Below are positions 35,630-44,811 of a DNA stretch of 64,000 nucleotides, piece by piece. The position numbers were made by a program, and so were the translations under genes. Source of the DNA: Flavobacterium sufflavum (GTDB lineage: Bacteria > Bacteroidota > Bacteroidia > Flavobacteriales > Flavobacteriaceae). A model generated the notes under the pieces. That model was given only the letters and a program-made list of their open reading frames with translations, was not told the DNA's origin and ran no database searches. How positions within the stretch are numbered: the first letter of the stretch is position 1; the number at the start of each line of letters is the position of its first letter. The stretch is taken from contig NZ_SACJ01000002.1 of NCBI RefSeq assembly GCF_004016525.1, positions 124,001-188,000 of the forward strand, read 5' to 3'.

Positions 35630-38053
35630 TTATAATAATTTCGTTTTTTTCAAAGCATCGATTTCTTCATCGCTGTGTTCGATGATGTCAATTTTTGGTT
35701 CGATAAATTCCTGTTCGTTTGCCAATGTTTTGTTTAGGGTTAAAACCAAAGCAGGCAGTAACATTAAATTAGACAGCATTCCGAATAATAAAGTCAATGA
35801 AATCAATCCGCCAAGGGCGATGGTTCCACCAAAACTAGACAACATGAATACCGAAAATCCAAAGAACAATACGATAGAAGTATAAAACATACTCAAACCG
35901 GCATCGTTAAAAGTAGCGTAAACCGACTTGCGGATTTTCCAGTTGTTTTTCTTTAATTCTTCGCGGTATTGTGCAAGGAATCGAACAGTATCGTCTACCG
36001 AAAGTCCAAACGCGATTCCGAATACCAATATTGTTGATGGTTTTAACGGAATGTCTAAAAAGCCCATAATTCCTGCGGTTAGCAATAATGGTAATAAATT
36101 TGGAATGATGGAAACCAAAATCATTTTGAACGAACGGAACATAAATCCGATTAAAAGTGCCGTTAAGAAAAAGGCAAAAACCAGTGACGAAAGCAAGTTG
36201 TCCAGTAAATAACCTGTTCCTTTTTGGAAAACCAATGCTTTTCCTGTGATGGTTACCTTGTAACGATTCGGTGGAAATATTTTATCGGCTTCTTTGCGGA
36301 CTTCAGCTTCAATTTTTTGGATAGCTCCTCCATTGTCATCTCGCATAAAAGTTGTAATTCTGGCAAATTGGCCTGTAGAATCCACATAACTTTTCATCAG
36401 ATTTTCTTTGGAATTCTTGGTGGCATTTTTAGCATACGTCAAGATAAAACCTTGTTCCTGAGAAGTTGGTAATTCGTAATATTCCGGATTTCCGTTATAG
36501 TAAGCCTGTTTTGAATATTTTACCAAATTGACAATCGAGATAGGTTTAGATAACTCAGGGATTTCATTGATAGCCTGTTCAAATTCGTCCATTCGTTTTA
36601 GCGTTGATAGTTTCATTACGCCTTTTTTGTGTTTGGTGTCAATCATAATCTCTAATGGCATTACGCCGTCGAATTCATTTTCGAAGAAAACGATATCCTG
36701 GAAAAATGCTTCTTTTTTAGGCATGTCTTCAATTAAACTGCCGGAAATACGCATTTTGTAAATTCCGATGATACTGATAACAAGAAGCGAAATAGCGACA
36801 ACATAGATAGAAAAACGGCTGTGTTTCACATTGTGAAGAATCCAATCCATGAATCTTTTTACCGAGCCCCTGTCTAAATGTTCAATGTGGCGGTCTTTTG
36901 GTGCGGGAATATAACTATGGAAAATAGGTATTACTACAATGCACAAAAAGAATAACAACATAATGTTGATGGAAGTCACGTTTCCAAATTCTATCAGTAA
37001 TTTGTTATTTGATGAAATGAAGGTGAAAAAACCAATGGCTGTGGTAACATTAGTCATCAATGTTGCCATTCCAATTTTGGTAGTTACCCTTTGTAAAGCT
37101 TTGACTTTATTGCGATGTACTTTGTATTCCTGATGGTATTTATTGGTAAGGAAAATGCAGTTTGGAATCCCAATAACAATAATCAACGAAGGAACTAGAG
37201 CTGTTAAAACGGTGATTTCGTAATTCAATAATCCTAAAACACCAAACGACCACATTACACCAATAATCACAATGATAATCGAAATTAAAGTGGCTCTGAA
37301 ACTTCTGAAAAAGAAGAAGAATAATAATGAAGTTACTAATAATGAAGCTCCAATAAAAAGACTTATTTCGTCGGTAATGGTTTTGGCATTAAGGGTTCGG
37401 ATGTAAGGCATACCCGAAACGCGCAAATCGATATTGGTTTCTTTTTCAAATTTCTCTATAGCCGGAACTAATTTTTCCAGAATGTATTCTTTACGGGCTT
37501 TAGTGTTTACAATTTTCTTGTCCATGTAAACGGCAGAACGAATGCTTCCGGATTTTTTATTAAACAACAATCCTTCGTAAAAAGGCATGTCGTTAAAAAG
37601 CTGTTTCTGGATATTTTCTAAATAGGCTTTGTCTACGGTTTTGCTTTGGTCAACAAAAGGAACCAATTCAAATTTTTGAAGCGAATCGTTTTTTTGAAGT
37701 TTTTTTAAATCGTTTATGGAAACTACTAAATCGATGGCTTTGTCTTTTTTAAGACCGTTCATTAAATTATTCCAGGCTTTAAAAGCTTTTGGAGTAAAAA
37801 AAGTTTTGTCTTTCACACCAATGATGATCAGATTTCCTTCTTCGCCAAATTTATTCAGGAACGCATTATATTCTACATTGGCAATATTATCATCAGGTAA
37901 CATATTGGCTTCCGTAAAAGTGAAATGGATGTATTTCCATTGCATACTCAGAAAGACAGTTATCGCCACAATAATCGACAACATTAAAATTTTATTTCGA
38001 AGAACAACGCGAGCAATTAACTCCCAAAATCCTAAACTAAACCACTTGATCAT
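35630..38053 (-). CDS. MMPL/RND superfamily exporter
   Basis: An 807-residue membrane protein with two repeats, each a periplasmic loop followed by about five helices. Features: LLVTSLLFFFFFRSFRATLISIIIVIIGVMWSFG in the first half, FALLVGFMFRSFKM-like in the second, and FGIAFGLSVDDTVRFLAQYREELKKN with the conserved Asp pair of the family. The N-terminal charged cap MIKWFSLGFWELIARVVLRNK is typical of hopanoid or lipid exporters (HpnN/MMPL). The substrate is unknown but may be a lipid. It shares a transcript with the MscS gene. Confidence 0.85.
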   Translation of the reverse strand: MIKWFSLGFWELIARVVLRNKILMLSIIVAITVFLSMQWKYIHFTFTEANMLPDDNIANVEYNAFLNKFGEEGNLIIIGVKDKTFFTPKAFKAWNNLMNGLKKDKAIDLVVSINDLKKLQKNDSLQKFELVPFVDQSKTVDKAYLENIQKQLFNDMPFYEGLLFNKKSGSIRSAVYMDKKIVNTKARKEYILEKLVPAIEKFEKETNIDLRVSGMPYIRTLNAKTITDEISLFIGASLLVTSLLFFFFFRSFRATLISIIIVIIGVMWSFGVLGLLNYEITVLTALVPSLIIVIGIPNCIFLTNKYHQEYKVHRNKVKALQRVTTKIGMATLMTNVTTAIGFFTFISSNNKLLIEFGNVTSINIMLLFFLCIVVIPIFHSYIPAPKDRHIEHLDRGSVKRFMDWILHNVKHSRFSIYVVAISLLVISIIGIYKMRISGSLIEDMPKKEAFFQDIVFFENEFDGVMPLEIMIDTKHKKGVMKLSTLKRMDEFEQAINEIPELSKPISIVNLVKYSKQAYYNGNPEYYELPTSQEQGFILTYAKNATKNSKENLMKSYVDSTGQFARITTFMRDDNGGAIQKIEAEVRKEADKIFPPNRYKVTITGKALVFQKGTGYLLDNLLSSLVFAFFLTALLIGFMFRSFKMILVSIIPNLLPLLLTAGIMGFLDIPLKPSTILVFGIAFGLSVDDTVRFLAQYREELKKNNWKIRKSVYATFNDAGLSMFYTSIVLFFGFSVFMLSSFGGTIALGGLISLTLLFGMLSNLMLLPALVLTLNKTLANEQEFIEPKIDIIEHSDEEIDALKKTKLL

Positions 38054-38240
38054 AATTGATGTTTAAAGGCTGCAAATGTATTAAAAACCACAGTAAAGGA
38101 GCGGTTTATTTGTAAATTTTAAATTAATTTTAGGGTTTTTTGGTTTTGTTTTTACAGGTTGAAAGTTAATTTTGGGAATGTGAATACTATGAAAGAATTT
38201 AGCATCTTTGTGTAAAATTTAAATCAATTGATTTTGAGCT

Positions 38241-40517
38241 ATGGTTTTGAAAAAATATAAGAATACTTTGTTTTATTTAGGGGTAACGGGAGGTTTTTCA
38301 GTATTGATTTATTGGATTATCGGACGGGGAAAGTTACTCGAATTAAAAAAAGCTAACCTTGTTGCTCATGCAGCCAATGATTCGTTTACTGATTTTGTAA
38401 ATTCGATGTTACATAATCTTCAGGATCCTTTGGCTATTCTTCTGGCACAGATAGTCATGATTATTTTGGTGGCCCGCATTTTTGGTTGGTTTTTTAAAAA
38501 AATTGGTCAGCCAACAGTAATTGGGGAAATCATAGCAGGAATTGTCCTCGGGCCTTCTTTGGTAGGAATGTATTTTCCTGAATTTTCAGCGGCATTATTT
38601 CCGGTGAAATCTCTTGGGAATTTAAAGTTTTTGAGCCAGATAGGTTTGATTCTCTTCATGTTTGTCATTGGGATGGAACTCGATATAAAAGTCTTGAGAA
38701 ATAAGGCAAGTGAGGCTATTGTAATTAGTCATGCCAGTATTATCATTCCTTTTTCTATGGGAATTGGTTTGTCTTATTTTGTGTATAATCAGTTTGCCCC
38801 TTCAGGTGTCGAATTTCTTTCTTTCAGTTTATTTATGGGTATTGCCATGAGTATTACGGCTTTTCCTGTTCTGGCTCGCATTGTGCAGGAAAGAGGGATT
38901 CATAAAACCCGCTTAGGTGCTATTGTTATTACCTGCGCTGCTGCCGATGATATTACCGCCTGGTGCTTGCTGGCGGTGGTAATTGCCATTGTAAAAGCGG
39001 GCGATTTTGTAGGTTCGTTATATGTGATTTCGCTGGCTTTGATGTATGTTTTAGCGATGCTTTTTATTGTAAAACCCTTCCTGAAACGAATAGGTGATTT
39101 GTATGCCGAAAAAGAAAATATAGGAAAACCTGTTATGGCTATTTTCTTTTTATTGCTGATTATTTCGTCTTATGCTACCGAGGTTATTGGGATTCATGCG
39201 TTATTTGGTGGTTTTATGATGGGAGCCATCATGCCCGATATTGCTAAATTCCGAATGATATTTATCGAAAAAGTAGAAGACGTCTCGGTGATATTATTAC
39301 TGCCGTTATTTTTTGTTTTTACGGGTTTGAACACACAGGTAGGTTTGATTAATGATGCTTATTTGTGGAAAGTTACCGGTGGAATTATTGCAGTAGCCGT
39401 GATAGGTAAGTTTTTAGGCAGTGCGCTGGCCGCCCGATTTGTGGGACAGAATTGGCATGATAGTTTAACTATTGGTGCCTTGATGAATACCCGTGGTTTG
39501 ATGGAATTGATTGTGTTGAACATTGGTTTAGAGTTAAAAGTATTGACTCCCGAAGTTTTTACCATGATGGTTATTATGGCTTTGGTAACCACTTTTATGA
39601 CAGGACCCGCTTTGGATTTACTTGGATTTATTTTCAAAAATAAGAGTCATGCAGAGTCAGTTGAGGCAATTGAGGAAGATAAATACCGAATCTTGATTTC
39701 TTTTGGAAGCAATGAAAAAGGAAAATCTTTACTGCGTTTGGCCAATAGTTTGACTAAAAAACAAAAAAAGACTTCGGTCATTACCGCGATGCACCTGTCC
39801 CAAAGCGATGAATTGCATTCGTTTAATATGGAAGAAATCGAAAAAGAGACTTTTGAACCTATTTTTGATGAGTCTGATCATTTAGGCGTAAAGTTGCTTA
39901 CCGTTTTTAAAGTAACCAATGATATCGAAACCGAGATTGCTGATGTTGCTAATAATGGAGATTACGATTTGCTTTTAGTAGGAGTAGGCAAGTCTATTTT
40001 TGAGGGAAGTTTGCTGGGTAAAGTGCTCGGTTTTACTACCCGAATTATCAATCCCGATCGCTTGATAGATAAATTCAAAGGGAAAGAAGGTTTGTTTGAA
40101 AATTCGCCTTTTGATGAAAGAACAAGACAAATTGTTGCCAGGACTAAAACTCCTTTAGGAATTTTAATAGACAATGATTTTGAAGAATTGAATCAGGTTT
40201 TTGTGCCAATTCTAAAATCGGATGACGCTGATTTGATTGATTACGTTCAGAAGATGATTTACAACAACAATTCTAAAATTAATATTTTAGACATGAATGG
40301 TCTGTTGAAAAACAATTTTGTGATTCAAAGTGCAGTATCGGTTTTGTTGCAAAAATTTCCTAATAACATCAATGTAATTTCAGATAAAGAACTGAAAGCT
40401 GCTTTTTTAAAACAACAGGATTTAATGTTAATCAGTCTGGAAAGTTGGAAATGCATTATTGATGCTAATAAGGCTTGGCTTGTGGATGTTTCATCAGTTT
40501 TAATAATTAAGGCATAG
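38241..40517 (+). CDS. CPA2 family cation/proton antiporter with USP-like tail, copy 1
   Basis: A 758-residue monovalent cation:proton antiporter. One N-terminal membrane helix (GVTGGFSVLIYWIIG) precedes a Kef/CPA2-type core (about residues 68-470). VARIFGWFFKKIGQPTVIGEIIAGIVLGPSLVGMYFPEF opens it, and CAAADDITAWC carries the Asp pair of CPA2 transport sites. The last 250 residues form two soluble USP-like nucleotide-binding-type domains (YRILISFGSNEKGKSLLRLANSL and RTKTPLGILIDNDFE). No TrkA-N domain is present. The sequence is strongly similar to the gene at 42427 throughout, tail included. The SMR gene starts three bases after its stop. Confidence 0.9.
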   Translation: MVLKKYKNTLFYLGVTGGFSVLIYWIIGRGKLLELKKANLVAHAANDSFTDFVNSMLHNLQDPLAILLAQIVMIILVARIFGWFFKKIGQPTVIGEIIAGIVLGPSLVGMYFPEFSAALFPVKSLGNLKFLSQIGLILFMFVIGMELDIKVLRNKASEAIVISHASIIIPFSMGIGLSYFVYNQFAPSGVEFLSFSLFMGIAMSITAFPVLARIVQERGIHKTRLGAIVITCAAADDITAWCLLAVVIAIVKAGDFVGSLYVISLALMYVLAMLFIVKPFLKRIGDLYAEKENIGKPVMAIFFLLLIISSYATEVIGIHALFGGFMMGAIMPDIAKFRMIFIEKVEDVSVILLLPLFFVFTGLNTQVGLINDAYLWKVTGGIIAVAVIGKFLGSALAARFVGQNWHDSLTIGALMNTRGLMELIVLNIGLELKVLTPEVFTMMVIMALVTTFMTGPALDLLGFIFKNKSHAESVEAIEEDKYRILISFGSNEKGKSLLRLANSLTKKQKKTSVITAMHLSQSDELHSFNMEEIEKETFEPIFDESDHLGVKLLTVFKVTNDIETEIADVANNGDYDLLLVGVGKSIFEGSLLGKVLGFTTRIINPDRLIDKFKGKEGLFENSPFDERTRQIVARTKTPLGILIDNDFEELNQVFVPILKSDDADLIDYVQKMIYNNNSKINILDMNGLLKNNFVIQSAVSVLLQKFPNNINVISDKELKAAFLKQQDLMLISLESWKCIIDANKAWLVDVSSVLIIKA

Positions 40518-40520
40518 ATT

Positions 40521-40850
40521 ATGAGTTGGATTTTGTTGATAATAGGCGGTTTGTTTGAAGTAGCTTTTGCTTCTTGTCTTGGCAAAGCCAGAGAAACAGC
40601 AGGAGTGGAATCAGCTTATTGGATGCTTGGTTTTTTATTGAGTTTAACAGCGAGTATGTTTTTTTTATATAAAGCCACTCAGGAATTACCCATTGGAACT
40701 GCTTATGCGGTTTGGACGGGAATAGGTGCTGTAGGTACCGTTCTTGTTGGGATTTTGGTGTTTAAAGAACCGGCTAGTTTTTGGAGGTTGTTTTTTATAA
40801 TGACGTTGATTGCCTCTATCATCGGATTAAAGTTTGTGTCGAGCCATTAA
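40521..40850 (+). CDS. sugE: SMR-family exporter, SugE/Gdx type
   Basis: A 109-residue small multidrug resistance protein with four helices. Glu14 in GLFEVAFASCLGKA is the conserved proton/substrate residue. The stretch LPIGTAYAVWTGIGAVGTVLVGILVFKE closely follows the SugE/Gdx subgroup, which exports guanidinium in exchange for protons, rather than the EmrE drug-export group. It is a single gene. Its start is three bases after antiporter copy 1, and the kinase gene follows after 21 bases, so all are probably one transcript. No guanidine riboswitch can be seen, as there is no room upstream. Confidence 0.85.
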   Translation: MSWILLIIGGLFEVAFASCLGKARETAGVESAYWMLGFLLSLTASMFFLYKATQELPIGTAYAVWTGIGAVGTVLVGILVFKEPASFWRLFFIMTLIASIIGLKFVSSH

Positions 40851-40871
40851 TGAATTTACTAGCTTAGTATC

Positions 40872-41630
40872 ATGCAGGAAAGCAATAACATTACGTATAT
40901 CTTTTTAATCATCATCTTACTTTTGGTTGTTATTATTGGTTTTATGGTTTACCAATTAGTACAAGTCAGAAAAGCGAAGAATGAGGTTGATAAGAATTTT
41001 TATGCGTTGGAAATGAAAGTCAATGATTTGCAGTTAGAAACTTTAGAGTCCAAATTAAATCCGCATCTTTTTAAGAATATTTTGAATTCGATTCAATCTC
41101 ATGCTTATCAAACCTATTTTGCTTTAGATAAATTGGCCAATGTGCTGGATTATATTTTGTACGAGAGCAAGAAGAAATTTGTCACAGCTAAGGAAGAAAT
41201 TGATTTTGCACTGAATTTAATCGAAATCAACAAAATTAAAATCAGCCCGCTTTTTGAACTGAAGATAAAAAAGAATATCGATGTAGAGGATAAATTGTAT
41301 TTAGAGCCTTTATTAGCGCCGTTAATTTCTATTGATTTGATTGAAAATGCTTTCAAACACGCCGATTTGCAAAATCCGGACGCTTTTATCTCGGTTATTT
41401 TTGAGTTTAAGGACAATGCTTTTGCTATGACGGTTTCGAATAAGATTTCGGATAAAAAAGTATTAAAAAAAGAAAAAAGCGGTATTGGAAACGCCACTTT
41501 AGAGAATCGTTTGCGAATTATTTATAAAAACAATTTCAAGCTCGATAGGTTTGTAGAAAACGATATTTATATAGCCCACTTAAAGATTAACTTACTTGAA
41601 TACAAAACTGAAATGTTTACTTCTAGATGA
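40872..41630 (+). CDS. LytS/YehU-type sensor histidine kinase
   Basis: A 252-residue membrane kinase with one N-terminal helix (YIFLIIILLLVVIIGFMVYQLV) and a coiled linker, but no separate sensing domain. The His_kinase motif LESKLNPHLFKNILNSI contains His65, and the ATP-binding lid shows IDLIENAFKHA. This is the LytS/YehU/AgrC-like class that partners LytTR regulators. The response regulator begins inside its 3' end (35-base overlap). With no periplasmic domain, it probably senses the membrane or a neighbouring transporter. Confidence 0.88.
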   Translation: MQESNNITYIFLIIILLLVVIIGFMVYQLVQVRKAKNEVDKNFYALEMKVNDLQLETLESKLNPHLFKNILNSIQSHAYQTYFALDKLANVLDYILYESKKKFVTAKEEIDFALNLIEINKIKISPLFELKIKKNIDVEDKLYLEPLLAPLISIDLIENAFKHADLQNPDAFISVIFEFKDNAFAMTVSNKISDKKVLKKEKSGIGNATLENRLRIIYKNNFKLDRFVENDIYIAHLKINLLEYKTEMFTSR

Positions 41631-42315
41631 TGAGTTACCGGGATTAACGTACCTGAAAATGCTTTGCGAACAAATTCCTGAAGTAGAAATCGTAAAAACG
41701 TTTAATAATCCTGAAAAACTGCTGACTGAAATTCCAAATCTCGACTTTGATTTATTAATCTCAGATATCGAAATGCCCGGAATTGACGGCTTGCATCTGG
41801 CTGGTTTGTTAAAGGACAAATTAGTTGTTTTTTGTACAGCATACAAAGATTATGCAGCCGATGCTTTTACTATTGATGCAGTCGATTATATTACAAAACC
41901 GGTAAAATTAGAACGTTTGCAAAAAGCCATTTCTAAAGCTTTTGAGCGTTTCGAGAATGCTGCTAGTGCTAAAAGATTTTTTCATTTCAATACCGATAAG
42001 GGAAAGAGTTTGTTGTATTTTAATCAAATTCTATACATCAAAACCGCTTTGGGCGACAGCCGTGATAAAACGGTACTTTTGACCGATGGCAGTTTTTTGA
42101 ATTTGAAAAATGTTAAATTTGATACGCTTTTGAATGAATTACCAGAAGCTGATTTTTGTCGCATCAACAAGAAAGAAATAGTGTCTTTAAAAGCGATAAA
42201 GTTTTTCAATCATAACGAAATTGTACTGCATCATTTAGATGAAAATGATAAAAACACCAGTCTTAGCCTGAGTGAAACCTATCGCGCCGACTTTTTGAAA
42301 AAGATAAAAATATAA
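41596..42315 (+). CDS. LytTR-family response regulator
   Basis: A 239-residue response regulator. The receiver has DDE near residue 11 (CLLLDDELPG) and phosphoacceptor Asp57 (LLISDIEMPGIDGL). The linker AISKAFERFENA leads into a LytTR DNA-binding domain (LYFNQILYIKTALGDSRDKTVLLTDG and FCRINKKEIVSLKAIKFF). The TTG at 41596 seems to be the true start: an internal ATG is out of frame, and the conserved LLLDDE lies only seven residues in. It overlaps the kinase gene by 35 bases, implying coupled translation. Confidence 0.88.
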   Translation: MNTKLKCLLLDDELPGLTYLKMLCEQIPEVEIVKTFNNPEKLLTEIPNLDFDLLISDIEMPGIDGLHLAGLLKDKLVVFCTAYKDYAADAFTIDAVDYITKPVKLERLQKAISKAFERFENAASAKRFFHFNTDKGKSLLYFNQILYIKTALGDSRDKTVLLTDGSFLNLKNVKFDTLLNELPEADFCRINKKEIVSLKAIKFFNHNEIVLHHLDENDKNTSLSLSETYRADFLKKIKI

Positions 42316-42376
42316 CTTATTACAAAGTTTTTCCCTCTTGTTACATAGATTAAAAATTAGGTTTAAATTTCTTTTT

Positions 42377-42403
42377 TTGCTTAAAAATCACTTCTGATAT
42401 TTG
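42377..42403 (+). promoter_or_regulatory. Possible promoter for antiporter copy 2
   Basis: TTG (42377-42379) and GATATTTG (42396-42403) are 16 bases apart; the -7 box misses TAnnTTTG by one base. Upstream, AAAGTT and TTGTTAC-like half-sites (42322-42345) about 13 bases apart could be LytTR-type sites, but this is only suggestive. Confidence 0.35.
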
Positions 42404-42426
42404 CCAATAAATTTAAAAAATGGCGT

Positions 42427-44697
42427 ATGACTAGTATTAAAAATTCTTTGTTTTATGTTTCTGTTATTGGTGGTTTCACAGCGTTAATCTATTGGGTAAT
42501 TTCCCAGGGAGCTTCGCTTGAAATAGGTCGTCAAATTGTTCATAGAGAAATAGAAAGCGATCATTGGAATGACTTTCTGCATTCTATGGTCGAAAATTTA
42601 CAACATCCCTTAGCTATTTTATTAGCCCAAATTGTTACTATTATTTTAGTGGCGCGTTTGTTTGGCTGGCTTTTTAGGAAAATTGGACAGCCTTCAGTAA
42701 TTGGAGAAATGATTGCCGGAATTGTTTTAGGACCCTCATTGGTCGGGATGTATTTTCCTGAATTTTCAGCCGCTTTATTTCCAAAAGAGTCTTTGGGGAA
42801 TTTGCAGTTTTTAAGCCAGATTGGATTGATATTTTTCATGTTCGTCATCGGAATGGAATTAGACTTGAAGGTGCTTAAAAACAAAGCCCATGATGCAGTC
42901 GTAATTAGTCATGCCAGTATTGTCATCCCGTTTGCCTTAGGATTAACGTTGGCTTTTTTCATTTATCCAATTTTTGCACCAATGGGTGTTGAATTTTCTT
43001 CTTTTGGATTGTTCATGGGAATCGCAATGAGTATTACGGCATTTCCTGTTTTGGCTCGAATTGTTCAGGAACGTGAAATGCAAAAAACAAAACTTGGAAC
43101 CATTGCTATAACCTGTGCAGCTGCTGATGATATCACGGCCTGGTGTATTCTGGCAGTAGTAATTGCTATTGTAAAAGCGGGTTCGTTTGCCAGTTCGTTA
43201 TATGTAATTGGTATGGCCGTTTTGTATGTGATTATCATGTTGAAAATAGTTCGTCCGTTTTTAAAACGTGTGGGCGATTTGAATTCAACCCGTGAGAGTT
43301 TGAATAAACCTGTAGTTGCTATTTTCTTTTTGACTCTTTTATTCTCTGCTTATGCTTCCGAATTAATAGGGATTCACGCTTTGTTTGGAGCATTCTTAGC
43401 CGGAGCGATTATGCCGGAAAACAATAAGTTCAGAAATATTTTTATCGAAAAAGTAGAAGATGTTTCTATTATTGTTTTGCTGCCTTTGTTTTTTGTATTT
43501 ACAGGTTTGCGTACCCAAATAGGTTTGTTGAATGATCCGTATTTATGGAAAGTTACAGGGTTGATTATAGCCGTTGCGGTAGTTGGGAAATTCTTCGGAA
43601 GTGCTTTGGCTGCCAAATTTGTGGGACAAAGCTGGAAAGACAGTTTGGCTATTGGTGCTTTGATGAATACCCGTGGTTTAATGGAATTGGTAGTTTTAAA
43701 TATTGGTTATGATTTAGGTGTTTTATCTACCGAAATTTTCACTATGATGGTAATTATGGCCTTGGTAACCACTTTTATGACAGGACCGGCCCTGGATTTT
43801 CTTAACTTCATTTTTAAAGATAAGACAACGGCGGTTCCGCTGGAAATTGGTAATAAAAGCAAATACAAGATTTTGTTTTCGTTTTCTACTCCCGATAAAG
43901 GAAAGAAATTGTTGAAGATTGCTAATAGCCTGGTTAAAAAACAAGCTGATAGTTCTATTGTTGCTGCGATGCACTGTTCGTTAAGTTCTGAGATACATTC
44001 TTTTGATGTAAAAGATCATGAACGAAAAATGCTGGCGCCTATTCTTAAAGAATCACAACATCTTAATCAGGAAGTGCTGAGTGTTTTTAAAGTAACTAAC
44101 GATATTGATACCGATATTATTGATACGGCTAATCAGGGTGAATACGATTTGTTATTGGTAGGATTGGGACGCTCTATCTTTGACGAAACTTTCTTGGGTC
44201 GTATTCTTGGTTTTACTACCCAAATTGTGAATCCTGACCGATTGATAGATAAGTTTACTGGAAAAGAAGGGCTGTTTGAGAATTCCCCTTTTGATGAAAG
44301 AACACGTCATATTATTGCCAAAAGTAAAATGCCTGTCGGGATTTTTATTGACAAGGATTTAGAGGATATTGATCAGGTTTTTATGCCTATTTTCAGCAAG
44401 GAAGATGCTTTCCTGATTGAGTATGCTAAAAAATTAATCAATAATAACGGTTCTCAAATAACGGTTTTGGATGCTGTTGGAGAAGTGAAAAAGACCCGCG
44501 ATATTGAAGAAACGATTCGTTCTATTGAACAAATTGCTCCAAATCACATTATGATTATGAATGACAGAACCATTAGAAAAGAGTTTTTACAAAGTCAGAA
44601 TCTGATGATTATAAGTTTAGAAAGCTGGAAACATATTATAGAGGCTGACACAGATTGGCTGGTGGATGTTTCATCTGTTTTGATTATAAAACCTTAA
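42427..44697 (+). CDS. CPA2 family cation/proton antiporter with USP-like tail, copy 2
   Basis: A 756-residue paralogue of the antiporter at 38241. Both have an N-terminal helix, the run GIVLGPSLVGMYFPEFSAALFP, FMFVIGMELD, CAAADDITAWC, MNTRGLMEL and the USP-like double tail ending WLVDVSSVLIIK. Identity looks high across the membrane part and lower in the tail. The pair probably arose by duplication. It has its own 111-base leader and possible promoter after the regulator gene. A strong hairpin follows. Confidence 0.9.
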   Translation: MTSIKNSLFYVSVIGGFTALIYWVISQGASLEIGRQIVHREIESDHWNDFLHSMVENLQHPLAILLAQIVTIILVARLFGWLFRKIGQPSVIGEMIAGIVLGPSLVGMYFPEFSAALFPKESLGNLQFLSQIGLIFFMFVIGMELDLKVLKNKAHDAVVISHASIVIPFALGLTLAFFIYPIFAPMGVEFSSFGLFMGIAMSITAFPVLARIVQEREMQKTKLGTIAITCAAADDITAWCILAVVIAIVKAGSFASSLYVIGMAVLYVIIMLKIVRPFLKRVGDLNSTRESLNKPVVAIFFLTLLFSAYASELIGIHALFGAFLAGAIMPENNKFRNIFIEKVEDVSIIVLLPLFFVFTGLRTQIGLLNDPYLWKVTGLIIAVAVVGKFFGSALAAKFVGQSWKDSLAIGALMNTRGLMELVVLNIGYDLGVLSTEIFTMMVIMALVTTFMTGPALDFLNFIFKDKTTAVPLEIGNKSKYKILFSFSTPDKGKKLLKIANSLVKKQADSSIVAAMHCSLSSEIHSFDVKDHERKMLAPILKESQHLNQEVLSVFKVTNDIDTDIIDTANQGEYDLLLVGLGRSIFDETFLGRILGFTTQIVNPDRLIDKFTGKEGLFENSPFDERTRHIIAKSKMPVGIFIDKDLEDIDQVFMPIFSKEDAFLIEYAKKLINNNGSQITVLDAVGEVKKTRDIEETIRSIEQIAPNHIMIMNDRTIRKEFLQSQNLMIISLESWKHIIEADTDWLVDVSSVLIIKP

Positions 44698-44734
44698 AAT
44701 AATAAAGAGGAACCCTAAGCTTACAAAAGTTTAA

Positions 44735-44795
44735 AATAACCGCAAATTCGCAAATTATTTATGTCTTTTAATAATTTGTGAATTTGCGGTTATTT
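44735..44795. terminator. Long-stem terminator between convergent genes
   Basis: A stem of about 24 pairs (AATAACCGCAAATTCGCAAA / TTTGTGAATTTGCGGTTATT plus AT ends, one G-U pair) with a loop of about ten bases, between antiporter copy 2 and the DUF5686 gene. It may act on both strands. Confidence 0.75.
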
Positions 44796-44811
44796 AATTT
44801 AGCTTTTGATT

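Noticed and set aside
35928..36761. Several plus-strand frames opposite the MMPL exporter
   Set aside because: They are antisense to a strong coding frame with clear membrane-protein patterns.
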